Assembly (NCBI GenBank): GCA_023386635.1
Contig: JAEWJH010000054.1
Coordinates: 1 to 27,676, forward strand
Direction of reading: 5' to 3'
Length of the DNA: 27,676 nucleotides
Origin: Pseudomonadota bacterium
GTDB lineage: Bacteria > Pseudomonadota > Alphaproteobacteria > Rhizobiales > Xanthobacteraceae
In this document: positions 13,916 to 20,640 of the stretch, one piece after another
Numbering within the stretch: position 1 is the first letter of the stretch
Layout: every line of letters begins with the position of its first letter
Position numbers and translations under genes: made by a program
The notes under the pieces: generated by a model
The model's database searches: none
Seen by the model: the letters and a program-made list of their open reading frames with translations, nothing else
What the model was told of the DNA's origin: nothing

Positions 13916-14890
13916 TCACGGTGCGCGCCCGCCGTTCACAAAGCCGCCGATCCGGCCGGTGTGCCGCTCATGAGCAATGCCGGCATCGGGGCCGAACGGG
14001 TGGCCGCCGAAACCATGCCGCATCAAGCTTACAGCCCGCGACGCATCGCTGTCGGCATCGCGCGAGGCGATGAGCTGCACCACCGCCTGGGTGATGACAG
14101 GGATCGGCACCTCCATGTGCAAGGCGTCGTCGACCAGCCAGTTCACCTCGCCGGTGTCCTCCACGTAGGACGGCGTCGCGGCGAGCCCGCCCTGCGCGGC
14201 ATACATCTGCTGCATCAGCTCGATCAGCCAGGAGCGGATCACCGAACCGTGGTTCCAGCATTGGAGGACGGCGTCGACCGGGAGCGGATCGCGATAACGC
14301 GCCAGCAGGGACATGCCCTCGCCGATCGCCTGCAGCATGCCGAACTCGATGCCGTTATGCACCAGCTTGACGAAATGCCCCGCCCCCGGCGGCCCGGCAT
14401 GGACATAGCCGCCCTCGACCGCGAGCGTGCGCAGCAACGGCTCGACGCGCGCCACCGGCTCCGCCTCGCCGCCAATCATGAAGCAGGCGCCATCGCGCGC
14501 GCCGCCCGGCCCGCCCGACGTGCCGGCGTCGATGAAGTGCAACCCCTTCGCTTTCAGCCGCGCATGGCGGCGAATGGAATCGCCCCAATAGGAGTTTCCA
14601 CCGTCGGCAACGATATCGCCCGGCGAGAACACCTCCGCCAGTTGGTCGAGCAATTGATCGACCGGGGGGCCGGCCGGCACATAGAGCATGACGACGCGCG
14701 GCGACGGCAGCAGCGCCGCGAGATCGGCCAGATTCTTCGCCGGCCGGACACCCTGCGCGATCAGCGCATCGGCGATGGGACGGGCATCGAGGCCGACGAC
14801 GCCGAACCCGTGCGCGAGCGCATTGGCGGCAAGGCCCGCGCCCATCTTGCCGAGCCCAATGATGCCAAAGTTGCGAAGTGGATCGGACAT
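13916..14890 (-). CDS. gnd: 6-phosphogluconate dehydrogenase, decarboxylating, short (GndA/YqeC-type) form
   Basis: A 324-residue enzyme that oxidatively decarboxylates 6-phosphogluconate to ribulose 5-phosphate. Motifs are the dinucleotide fold GIIGLGKMGAGLA, ADGGNSYWGDSIRR, the substrate motif AGTSGGPGGARDG and the catalytic lysine region GAGHFVKLVHNGIEFGML. The length (about 300-330 versus about 470 for the classical enzyme) and GHPFG ending mark the short form. That form is often NAD-preferring, but cofactor use cannot be read here with certainty. The stop codon is 17 nt from the end of the plus-strand remnant, so the scar lies just downstream. No zwf or pgl is adjacent. The C-terminus past GGHPFG carries about 24 extra residues. 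Confidence 0.9.
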   Translation of the reverse strand: MSDPLRNFGIIGLGKMGAGLAANALAHGFGVVGLDARPIADALIAQGVRPAKNLADLAALLPSPRVVMLYVPAGPPVDQLLDQLAEVFSPGDIVADGGNSYWGDSIRRHARLKAKGLHFIDAGTSGGPGGARDGACFMIGGEAEPVARVEPLLRTLAVEGGYVHAGPPGAGHFVKLVHNGIEFGMLQAIGEGMSLLARYRDPLPVDAVLQCWNHGSVIRSWLIELMQQMYAAQGGLAATPSYVEDTGEVNWLVDDALHMEVPIPVITQAVVQLIASRDADSDASRAVSLMRHGFGGHPFGPDAGIAHERHTGRIGGFVNGGRAP

Positions 14891-14973
14891 GCTGCGATCT
14901 CCGGATGGACATCGCCCCGCCTGATAACGCGCGGGACCGCTTTGCGGTTGCCTTACAGTCCGGTAACACGCGC

Positions 14974-15010
14974 AAAAGAAAGCGGCGCGCAGGCCAGGCC
15001 CACGCGCCGC
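14974..15010 (-). terminator. intrinsic terminator after the DUF3606 protein gene
   Basis: Read on the minus strand, GCGGCGCG (15010-15003) pairs with CGCGCCGC (14989-14982) around a 13-nt loop, followed by TTTCTTTT (14981-14974). It starts 18 nt after the stop codon at 15028. Confidence 0.7.
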
Positions 15011-15027
15011 GATCAGACATAAAACGA

Positions 15028-15528
15028 TCAGCGCCGGGCGGCGCGGGTCTTTTTCTTTGCGGTCTTCTTCTTGGCGGTCTTCTTCTTGGCGGTCTTTTTC
15101 TTCGCAGCCTTTCGGGTGGTTTTGCGCGCGGCGCTCTTTCGCCTCACCGCAACCTTCTTCGCTTTGGCCTTGCGCTTCTTCTTGCGCGTGCCGCCAATGC
15201 CGAGATAAGCGGCGACGGCTTTCGACGAATGCCCCACAGCCTCGACCGCGGCCGACAGCACGGTCGGCGTCACGTCGAATTTCTTCGACCAGTAGCGGAC
15301 CTCGTAGGCCTGTTTTAGCGAGATCCGCGCGCGGTCGCGGGCCTTGTGCGCCAGTTCGGCGAGATAGGCCTCAACAGCCCTCGCCGAGTGGCCGACGCGC
15401 TTCACGGCCGCGCGCAGCTTCGCCGGCGTGACCTTGAATTTCCGCGACCAGTAATGGACCTCGTAAGCCTCGCTCAGCGAGATCAGCCGCTTGTCGGCTC
15501 CGCCGCGCTTGCGCTTGTTGTCCGCCAT
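15028..15528 (-). CDS. tandem DUF3606 protein with histone-H1-like basic tail
   Basis: A 166-residue protein. The ATG at 15528 is chosen over an upstream in-frame ATG at 15570 because GGGGGAGAG lies just before it and the family starts MADNKRKRG. Residues 13-58 and 66-109 are two copies of a DUF3606-like unit (SEAYEVHYWSRKFKVTPAKL and KQAYEVRYWSKKFDVTPTVL, each followed by an AVxxVGHS helix). Residues 114-166 are almost purely Lys, Ala, Arg and Thr, with AKKKT repeated at 142-161, like histone H1 or bacterial Hc1-type tails. The obvious inference is a DNA- or RNA-binding, nucleoid-associated or stress protein, but no function is established. A terminator follows at 14974. Confidence 0.8.
   Translation of the reverse strand: MADNKRKRGGADKRLISLSEAYEVHYWSRKFKVTPAKLRAAVKRVGHSARAVEAYLAELAHKARDRARISLKQAYEVRYWSKKFDVTPTVLSAAVEAVGHSSKAVAAYLGIGGTRKKKRKAKAKKVAVRRKSAARKTTRKAAKKKTAKKKTAKKKTAKKKTRAARR
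15046..15105 (-). repeat. 15-bp coding tandem repeat (AKKKT units)
   Basis: Four near-identical 15-nt units (gcggtcttcttcttg type on the plus strand) encode AKKKT four times in the H1-like tail. They would allow tail length to change by slippage in whole-codon steps without a frameshift. Confidence 0.75.
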
Positions 15529-15671
15529 GGTTCTCTCCCCCTCGTCTGTCGATGGCGCGCCGAACGACACGCCGGGAAACGATCATGCGACGCGCGCGTT
15601 TCGCGGCGCCCCTGTCGAGTGTTGCCGCTCAACCGGCAAATGTCCATGGACCGGCCAGCGATGCGGCGGGA

Positions 15672-16070
15672 TCATCCCTGTGCATCCGGCTCGGTGAAGC
15701 AGAGCACGTTACCGAACGGATCCGTCACCGTGACATCGCGCGAACCCCAGGGCGTCGTCTCGAGTCCCGGCTTGGCATAGCGATAGTCCTTGGCGGTGAG
15801 TTCGCGATGCAGCGCCGCGATGCCCTGCGTGACGATCCGCACGCGCGCGCCCGGCGTCGCGTCGCCGTGATGCTCGCTCAATTGCAGCACCAGCCCGCCA
15901 CGCGAGATTTGCAGAAACAGCGGGAAATTGTCGCCGAAGCGATGCTCGAAATCGACGCCGAACCCGAGGAAGCCGAGATAGAACTCGCGCGCCTTATCCT
16001 CGGAGAAAATCCGCAGCACCGGGATGGCGGCCGTGAACCGGACCGCCCCGTGCTGCGGATCATCCGTCAT
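15672..16070 (-). CDS. glyoxalase/bleomycin-resistance superfamily protein
   Basis: A 132-residue single VOC-fold protein: IPVLRIFSEDKAREFYLGFLGF, then GDNFPLFLQISRGGLVLQLSEHHGD, and DVTVTDPFGNVLCFTE at the C-terminus. That is the usual beta-alpha-beta-beta-beta arrangement. It could be a dioxygenase/isomerase-type enzyme or a binding protein of the bleomycin-resistance type; the substrate is unknown. Its ATG at 16070 shares one base with the pntB stop (TAATG), so it is the likely last gene of the coxIV-pnt operon, by reinitiation. No SD site is seen within the end of pntB. Confidence 0.8.
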   Translation of the reverse strand: MTDDPQHGAVRFTAAIPVLRIFSEDKAREFYLGFLGFGVDFEHRFGDNFPLFLQISRGGLVLQLSEHHGDATPGARVRIVTQGIAALHRELTAKDYRYAKPGLETTPWGSRDVTVTDPFGNVLCFTEPDAQG

Positions 16071-17464
16071 TACATCGCCTTGACGATCTGCTCGGTCATC
16101 TTCTTGGCGTCGCCGAGAAGCATCATCGTGTTGTCGCGATAGAACAGCGGGTTGTCGATGCCGGCATAGCCGGACGCGAGCGAGCGCTTGATGAACATCA
16201 CCGTGCCGGCCTTCCAGACCTGCAACACCGGCATGCCGTAGATCGGCGAGGACTTATCGTCTTCCGCCGCCGGATTGGTGACGTCGTTGGCGCCGATGAC
16301 GAAGGCGACATCGGTCTGCGCGAACTCGGAGTTGATGTCCTCCAGCTCGAACACCTCGTCATACGGCACGTTGGCTTCCGCCAGCAGCACGTTCATGTGG
16401 CCGGGCATGCGGCCCGCCACCGGGTGGATGGCGTATTTGACCTCGACGCCTTCCTTCTTCAGCGAGTCGGCCAGCTCGCGGACCGCGTGCTGCGCCTGCG
16501 CCACCGCCATGCCGTAGCCCGGCACGATGATGACCTTCTGCGCGTTCTTCATGATGTAGGCGGCGTCTTCGGCCGAGCCGAGCTTGGCCGGCTTCTGCTC
16601 CCCCGTGCCGCCGGCCGCCGCGGTCTCGCCGCCGAAGCCGCCGAGGATCACGGAGATGAACGAGCGGTTCATCGCGTGGCACATGATGTAGGACAGGATC
16701 GCGCCGGACGAGCCGACCAGCGCGCCGGTGATGATCAGCGCCGAATTGCCGAGCGTGAAGCCGATGCCGGCCGCGGCCCAGCCCGAATACGAGTTCAGCA
16801 TCGAGATCACGACCGGCATGTCCGCGCCGCCGATCGGGATGATCATGAGGATGCCGAGCAGCAATGCGAGCCCGGTGATCAGCCAGAAATCGAGCTGGGT
16901 CTGCGAGACGTAGAAGCCGTAGATGAAGAACACCAGCGCGAGCGCCAGCACGATATTGATGATGTGCCGCGCCGGCAGGATGATCGGCGCGCCGCTCATG
17001 CGCGCGGACAGCTTGAGGAACGCGATCACCGAGCCGGTGAAGGTCAAGGCGCCGATGGCGACGCCGAGCGCCATTTCGATGAGGCTCGCCTGATGGATGT
17101 GGCCCGGCGTGCCGATGCCGAACGCGCCCGGCGCATAGAACGCCGCCGCCGCCACCAGCACCGCCGCCATGCCGACCAGCGAGTGGAAGGCCGCGACCAG
17201 TTCCGGCATCGAGGTCATCGGCACCTTGCGCGCGATCACCGCGCCGATGCCGCCGCCGATGACGAGACCGCCGACGACGAGGCCCCAGCCGAGCGCGTCG
17301 GCCGGCGGATGCGAGCCGAGCGTGGTCAGCACGGCGATGGTCATGCCGGCCATGCCGAGATAATTGCCGCGCCGGCTTGTGACCGGGCTCGACAGGCCGC
17401 GCAGCGCCAGGATGAACAGGACGCCGGCGACGAGATAAAGCAGTGCGACGAGATCAGCGCTCAT
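16070..17464 (-). CDS. pntB: NAD(P) transhydrogenase subunit beta
   Basis: A 464-residue membrane subunit of the proton-pumping transhydrogenase, which reduces NADP+ with NADH using the proton gradient. The start at 17464 gives MSADLVALLYLVAGV, the usual N-terminus; upstream in-frame Met at 17479 is less likely. Residues 1 to about 260 contain about nine membrane helices (GGADMPVVISMLNSYSGWAAA is conserved). The C-terminal NADP domain has VPGYGMAVAQAQHAV, VAGRMPGHMNVLLAEA, GANDVTNPAA, SPIYGMP and GYAGIDNPLF. Together with pntAa and pntAb it makes the split three-polypeptide enzyme typical of alphaproteobacteria. The stop overlaps the glyoxalase start. Confidence 0.96.
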   Translation of the reverse strand: MSADLVALLYLVAGVLFILALRGLSSPVTSRRGNYLGMAGMTIAVLTTLGSHPPADALGWGLVVGGLVIGGGIGAVIARKVPMTSMPELVAAFHSLVGMAAVLVAAAAFYAPGAFGIGTPGHIHQASLIEMALGVAIGALTFTGSVIAFLKLSARMSGAPIILPARHIINIVLALALVFFIYGFYVSQTQLDFWLITGLALLLGILMIIPIGGADMPVVISMLNSYSGWAAAGIGFTLGNSALIITGALVGSSGAILSYIMCHAMNRSFISVILGGFGGETAAAGGTGEQKPAKLGSAEDAAYIMKNAQKVIIVPGYGMAVAQAQHAVRELADSLKKEGVEVKYAIHPVAGRMPGHMNVLLAEANVPYDEVFELEDINSEFAQTDVAFVIGANDVTNPAAEDDKSSPIYGMPVLQVWKAGTVMFIKRSLASGYAGIDNPLFYRDNTMMLLGDAKKMTEQIVKAM

Positions 17465-17490
17465 TGGATAGCCCCGCAAACTCCGCTGTC

Positions 17491-17571
17491 ATCACCGGGC
17501 TTGGCCCGGTGATCCCGCTTAGGCTGGCAGCATGCCTGATCGGTCGGGATGGCCGGAACAAGCCCGGCCAT
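17491..17571. repeat. palindromic repeats in the pntAb-pntB gap
   Basis: Two inverted repeats lie in the 144-bp gap: ATCACCGGG/CCCGGTGAT (17491-17499 with 17505-17513, loop CTTGG) and ATGGCCGG/CCGGCCAT (17549-17556 with 17564-17571). The first has the same arms as the outer stem at 6846-6899, and both elements adjoin a CCCGCTTAG word, so this is a dispersed repeat family. In the polycistronic mRNA they would form stem-loops between the two cistrons. Confidence 0.8.
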
Positions 17572-17608
17572 GACGGCGTCATTTCCCCTTTTGAAAAACA
17601 TGGCCCCG

Positions 17609-17932
17609 TCACTTCTTTTTCTTCTGATACATCGCCAGCATGCGCTGGGTGACCAGGAAGCCGCCGAAAATATTGATCGAGGCGAAGATCAGCGCGACAA
17701 ACCCAAGACCGCGCGCCCACATCGGACCTTGATCGTTTGCGGCAAGAGGCACGCCGACCGCGAGCAGCGCGCCGACGACGATCACCGAGGAGATCGCGTT
17801 GGTGACCGACATCAGCGGCGTGTGCAGCGCCGGCGTCACCGACCAGACCACGTAGTAGCCGACGAAGATCGCCAGCACGAAAATCGAAAACCGGAAGACG
17901 AACGGGTCAACGGCGTTGGCAAGCTGGTCCAT
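17609..17932 (-). CDS. pntAb: NAD(P) transhydrogenase subunit alpha part 2 (membrane segment)
   Basis: A 107-residue membrane protein with three predicted helices at about 15-33, 42-63 and 75-95. The motifs VFVLAIFVGYYVVWSVTPALHTPLMSVTNAIS (residues about 17-48) and FGGFLVTQRMLAMY are hallmarks of the alpha-subunit membrane segment that is fused to the NAD domain in E. coli PntA but separate in Rhodospirillum rubrum-type enzymes. It is followed by a lysine tail (KKKK). Its gaps to pntAa (152 bp) and to pntB (144 bp) are unusually long for one operon and are filled by repeats. Confidence 0.95.
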   Translation of the reverse strand: MDQLANAVDPFVFRFSIFVLAIFVGYYVVWSVTPALHTPLMSVTNAISSVIVVGALLAVGVPLAANDQGPMWARGLGFVALIFASINIFGGFLVTQRMLAMYQKKKK

Positions 17933-17954
17933 GGACTTGACTCCAATCTATCGG

Positions 17955-18058
17955 GTCATTCCGGGACGCGCGTGAAACGCGCGGACCCGGAATCCAGCGT
18001 CAGGTTCGATATTGCTTCTGGATTCCGGGTTCGCTGCTTCGCAGCGCCCCGGAATGAC
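17955..18058. repeat. 104-bp nested fold-back element in the pntAa-pntAb gap
   Basis: Outer arms GTCATTCCGGG (17955-17965) and CCCGGAATGAC (18048-18058) are perfect 11-bp complements. Middle arms ACCCGGAATCCAG (17985-17997) and CTGGATTCCGGGT (18018-18030) are perfect 13-bp complements. Each half also has its own tip hairpin: CGCGCG/CGCGCG at 17967-17983 and CGCTGC/GCAGCG at 18032-18046. The element fills most of the gap between the two cistrons. Confidence 0.9.
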
Positions 18059-18084
18059 AGAACAGTCAGACCGGTCGGCATCGT

Positions 18085-19218
18085 TCACGCCGCCGTCTTC
18101 GGCTTGAAATTCGGATGGATCACCGCGCCATCGCGGGTGAGCGCCGTGCCCTTGACCAGTTCGTCATCCCAGTTGATCGCGAGCTGCTTTTCTTTCTTGT
18201 CGATCAGGGATTCGAGGAACGTCAGCAGGTTCTTGGCATAGAGCGCGGATGACGACGCCGCGAGCCGGCCCGGCACGTTGGCGTGGCCGACGATCTTCAC
18301 GCCGTCGACCAGCACCACTTCGCCGAGCCGCGCGCCTTCGACGTTGCCGCCGCGCTCGACCGCGAGATCGACCAGCACCGAACCGGGGCGCATCGACTTC
18401 ACCATCTCGGCGCTGACCAGCTTCGGCGCCGGACGGCCCGGGATCAGCGCGGTGGTGATGACGATGTCCTGCTTCTTGATGTGCTCGGCGACGAGCGCGG
18501 CCTGCTTCGCCTGATAGTCTTTCGACATTTCCTTGGCGTAGCCGCCGGCGGTCTCGGCCTGCTTGAACTCGTCGTCCTCGACGGCGATGAACTTGGCGCC
18601 GAGCGACTGCACCTGCTCCTTCACCGCCGGGCGCACGTCGGTCGCGGTGACGACACCGCCGAGGCGGCGCGCGGTGGCGATCGCCTGCAGACCGGCGACG
18701 CCGACGCCCATGACGAAGATCTTGGCCGCCGGCACGGTGCCGGCGGCGGTCATCATCATCGGCAGCGCACGGCCGTATTCCGCCGCGCCGTCGATCACGG
18801 CGCGATAGCCGGCGAGGTTCGCCTGGCTCGACAGCACGTCCATCGACTGCGCGCGGGTGATGCGCGGCATCAACTCCATGGCGAAGGCGACGACGCCGGC
18901 ATCGGCCAGCGCCTTCAGCGCCGCGTCGTTGCCATACGGGTCCATGATCGCGACGACCACGGCGCCCTTCTTGTAACCCTTGATCTCGGCGTCGGTCGGC
19001 CGGCGCACCTTCAGCACGACATCGGCGTCAGCCGCCGGATTGTCGGCAATGGTCGCCCCTGCCGCCTCGAAGTCGGCATCGAGGATGCCAGAGCCGATAC
19101 CGGCGCCGCGCGCGACGACGACGTCGGCCCCCAGCGCCTTGTACTTCTTGACCGTGTCCGGCGTAGCCGCAACGCGCGGTTCACCGGCTTCCGTTTCACG
19201 CGCGACCGCAATACGCAT
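18085..19218 (-). CDS. pntAa: NAD(P) transhydrogenase subunit alpha part 1 (NAD-binding)
   Basis: A 377-residue soluble, membrane-peripheral subunit that binds NAD(H). Motifs are MRIAVARETEAGEPRVAATPD at the N-terminus, then SSQANLAGYRAV, the nucleotide fold GVGVAGLQAIATARRLG with ATDVR following, DIVITTALIPGRPAPKLVS and the RxGSVLVDLAVERGG block. Length matches the stand-alone domain-I subunit. It is the second gene of a minus-strand run starting at the aa3 oxidase subunit IV gene 25 bp upstream. Its product associates with the PntAb/PntB membrane parts. Confidence 0.96.
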   Translation of the reverse strand: MRIAVARETEAGEPRVAATPDTVKKYKALGADVVVARGAGIGSGILDADFEAAGATIADNPAADADVVLKVRRPTDAEIKGYKKGAVVVAIMDPYGNDAALKALADAGVVAFAMELMPRITRAQSMDVLSSQANLAGYRAVIDGAAEYGRALPMMMTAAGTVPAAKIFVMGVGVAGLQAIATARRLGGVVTATDVRPAVKEQVQSLGAKFIAVEDDEFKQAETAGGYAKEMSKDYQAKQAALVAEHIKKQDIVITTALIPGRPAPKLVSAEMVKSMRPGSVLVDLAVERGGNVEGARLGEVVLVDGVKIVGHANVPGRLAASSSALYAKNLLTFLESLIDKKEKQLAINWDDELVKGTALTRDGAVIHPNFKPKTAA

Positions 19219-19243
19219 CGCCCTACCCCCAGCCAGGAAACGA

Positions 19244-19549
19244 TTAGTGCGGCGCAGCCATCGTCGAGGCGAACACGAAGATGAGGAAGCACAACACGAA
19301 CGACACGATGCTCGGGGTCTTGCTGGAGGTGGCCAGCGCCGGGATCATGCCGATGATGGCGATCAGGAACGTCACCAGCGCCAGGAACCAGTGGCCCATG
19401 ACGCCGCCGACGGCGAGGCCCAGCACGATACAGATCGTGTGGATCGTCCCCACGGTGGCGAACCGAATGAAGCCCTCATAGGAAGCCTCATGCGCCGGCA
19501 GGTCGTTGCCGGTGGCGGTTGCGTATTCAACAGTGCCGTGGTCGGCCAT
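19244..19549 (-). CDS. aa3-type cytochrome c oxidase subunit IV-like membrane protein
   Basis: A 101-residue protein. The ATG at 19549 is preferred because GGAG at 19557-19560 sits 7 nt upstream; ATG 19552 and TTG 19555 are too close. A soluble N-terminus ending NDLPAHEASYEGFIRF matches the short bacterial aa3-oxidase subunit IV family (COX4_pro_2), followed by three hydrophobic segments at about 28-49, 51-70 and 77-97. Paracoccus subunit IV has a single helix, so this is a longer variant. In Bradyrhizobium-like genomes, from memory, such a gene precedes pntAa. It heads the operon here, 25 bp before pntAa. Confidence 0.75.
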   Translation of the reverse strand: MADHGTVEYATATGNDLPAHEASYEGFIRFATVGTIHTICIVLGLAVGGVMGHWFLALVTFLIAIIGMIPALATSSKTPSIVSFVLCFLIFVFASTMAAPH

Positions 19550-19764
19550 CATCAAGCTCCGGGATCGTCAGCATCGGGTGGAAATCGGGTCAGGGGTAGC
19601 GCAATTGCGCGCCAAGGGCAACGCCGCGACACCCCCACCGTCGGTGATCGGCACCATGAAAATATGTTGTTTGCGGCGTTTGGGCGCGTGTGCCAAGGAT
19701 CGGCAGTCAAGGATTGGCGTCCACATCGGGCGTCATCCACAGGCCCGGCCTCGTCTCCCGTATC

Positions 19765-20640
19765 ATGAAAGCCAGCGACATCGCGCTCGCGATCCTGACC
19801 TCGGTGATCTGGGGCGTCTCCTTCATCGCCACCCGCTACGGGGTCGACAGCTTCACGCCGGCGCAACTCACCGCGCTGCGATTCGCCATCGCCGCGCTGC
19901 CGGTGCTGATCCTGCCGCGGCCGGCGGTGCCGTGGGGGCTGATGCTCTCAGCCGGCGCGTTCTGGTTCCTGATCCAGTTCCTGCTGCTGTTCTGGGCCTT
20001 CCACGAAGGCATGCTGCCAGGTCTTGCGTCGGTGACGCAGCAGATGAGCGCGCCGTTCACCGTGGTGCTCGCGGCGCTGCTGCTGCGCGAACAGCCGACC
20101 CGGCGGCAGATAGCGGGCCTCGTCATTGCCTTTGCCGGGCTGGTGCTGATCGGCCTGTCGAGCGGCGCCGACCTGCCGCTGACCGCGCTCATGATCACGC
20201 TTGCCGCGGCGTTGAGCTGGGCGTTCGGCAACATCGTCGTCAAACGGATGCCGAAAGCCGAGATGGTGTCGCTCACGAGCTGGATGGCGCTGGTGGCGCC
20301 GCTGCCCGCTCTCGCGCTGTCGCACGCGCTCGGCGATCCGCCGCTGTGGACGGCGCTGGCGGACGCGTCCTGGCGCGGCATTCTGTCGGCGGTTTATCTC
20401 GGCACGCTGGCGACCGTCGGCGGCTACGCCATGTGGGGGCATCTGCTGGCGCGATATCCCGCAGCCGTCGTCACGCCGTTCGCGCTGCTGGTGCCGTGCA
20501 GCGGCATCGTCGCTTCGGTGATCGTGTTCGACGAAGCATTTCCGCCATTGCGTTACAGCGGCATCGCGCTGGTGATGGCGGGCCTCGCCGTCATCGTCTG
20601 GCGCGCGCGGGCGCCGGCGGCAAAAGTCCCGCCTGCCTGA
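19765..20640 (+). CDS. EamA/DMT-family transporter
   Basis: A 291-residue protein with ten hydrophobic helices in two EamA repeats. The first repeat opens AILTSVIWGVSFIATRYGVD and the second contains LAAALSWAFGNIVVKRM; the end of each repeat has a conserved P/E element (LLLREQPTRRQIAGLVIAFAGL; VIVFDEAFPPLRYSGIALVM). These are drug/metabolite exporters or amino-acid effluxers; the substrate is unknown. The ATG at 19765 has no SD site, so it may be translated from a leaderless or weak start. It is divergent from the coxIV-pnt operon. Its last 50 bases overlap the 3' end of the convergent ABC1-kinase gene. Confidence 0.85.
   Translation: MKASDIALAILTSVIWGVSFIATRYGVDSFTPAQLTALRFAIAALPVLILPRPAVPWGLMLSAGAFWFLIQFLLLFWAFHEGMLPGLASVTQQMSAPFTVVLAALLLREQPTRRQIAGLVIAFAGLVLIGLSSGADLPLTALMITLAAALSWAFGNIVVKRMPKAEMVSLTSWMALVAPLPALALSHALGDPPLWTALADASWRGILSAVYLGTLATVGGYAMWGHLLARYPAAVVTPFALLVPCSGIVASVIVFDEAFPPLRYSGIALVMAGLAVIVWRARAPAAKVPPA

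Noticed and set aside
16397..17512. Plus-strand open frame opposite pntB
   Set aside because: Product is made of R, D, H and A runs. pntB on the other strand is certain.
17955..18058. Terminal inverted repeats of an insertion sequence
   Set aside because: The element is only 104 bp, has no transposase frame and no target duplication that I can see. It fits a nested fold-back repeat.
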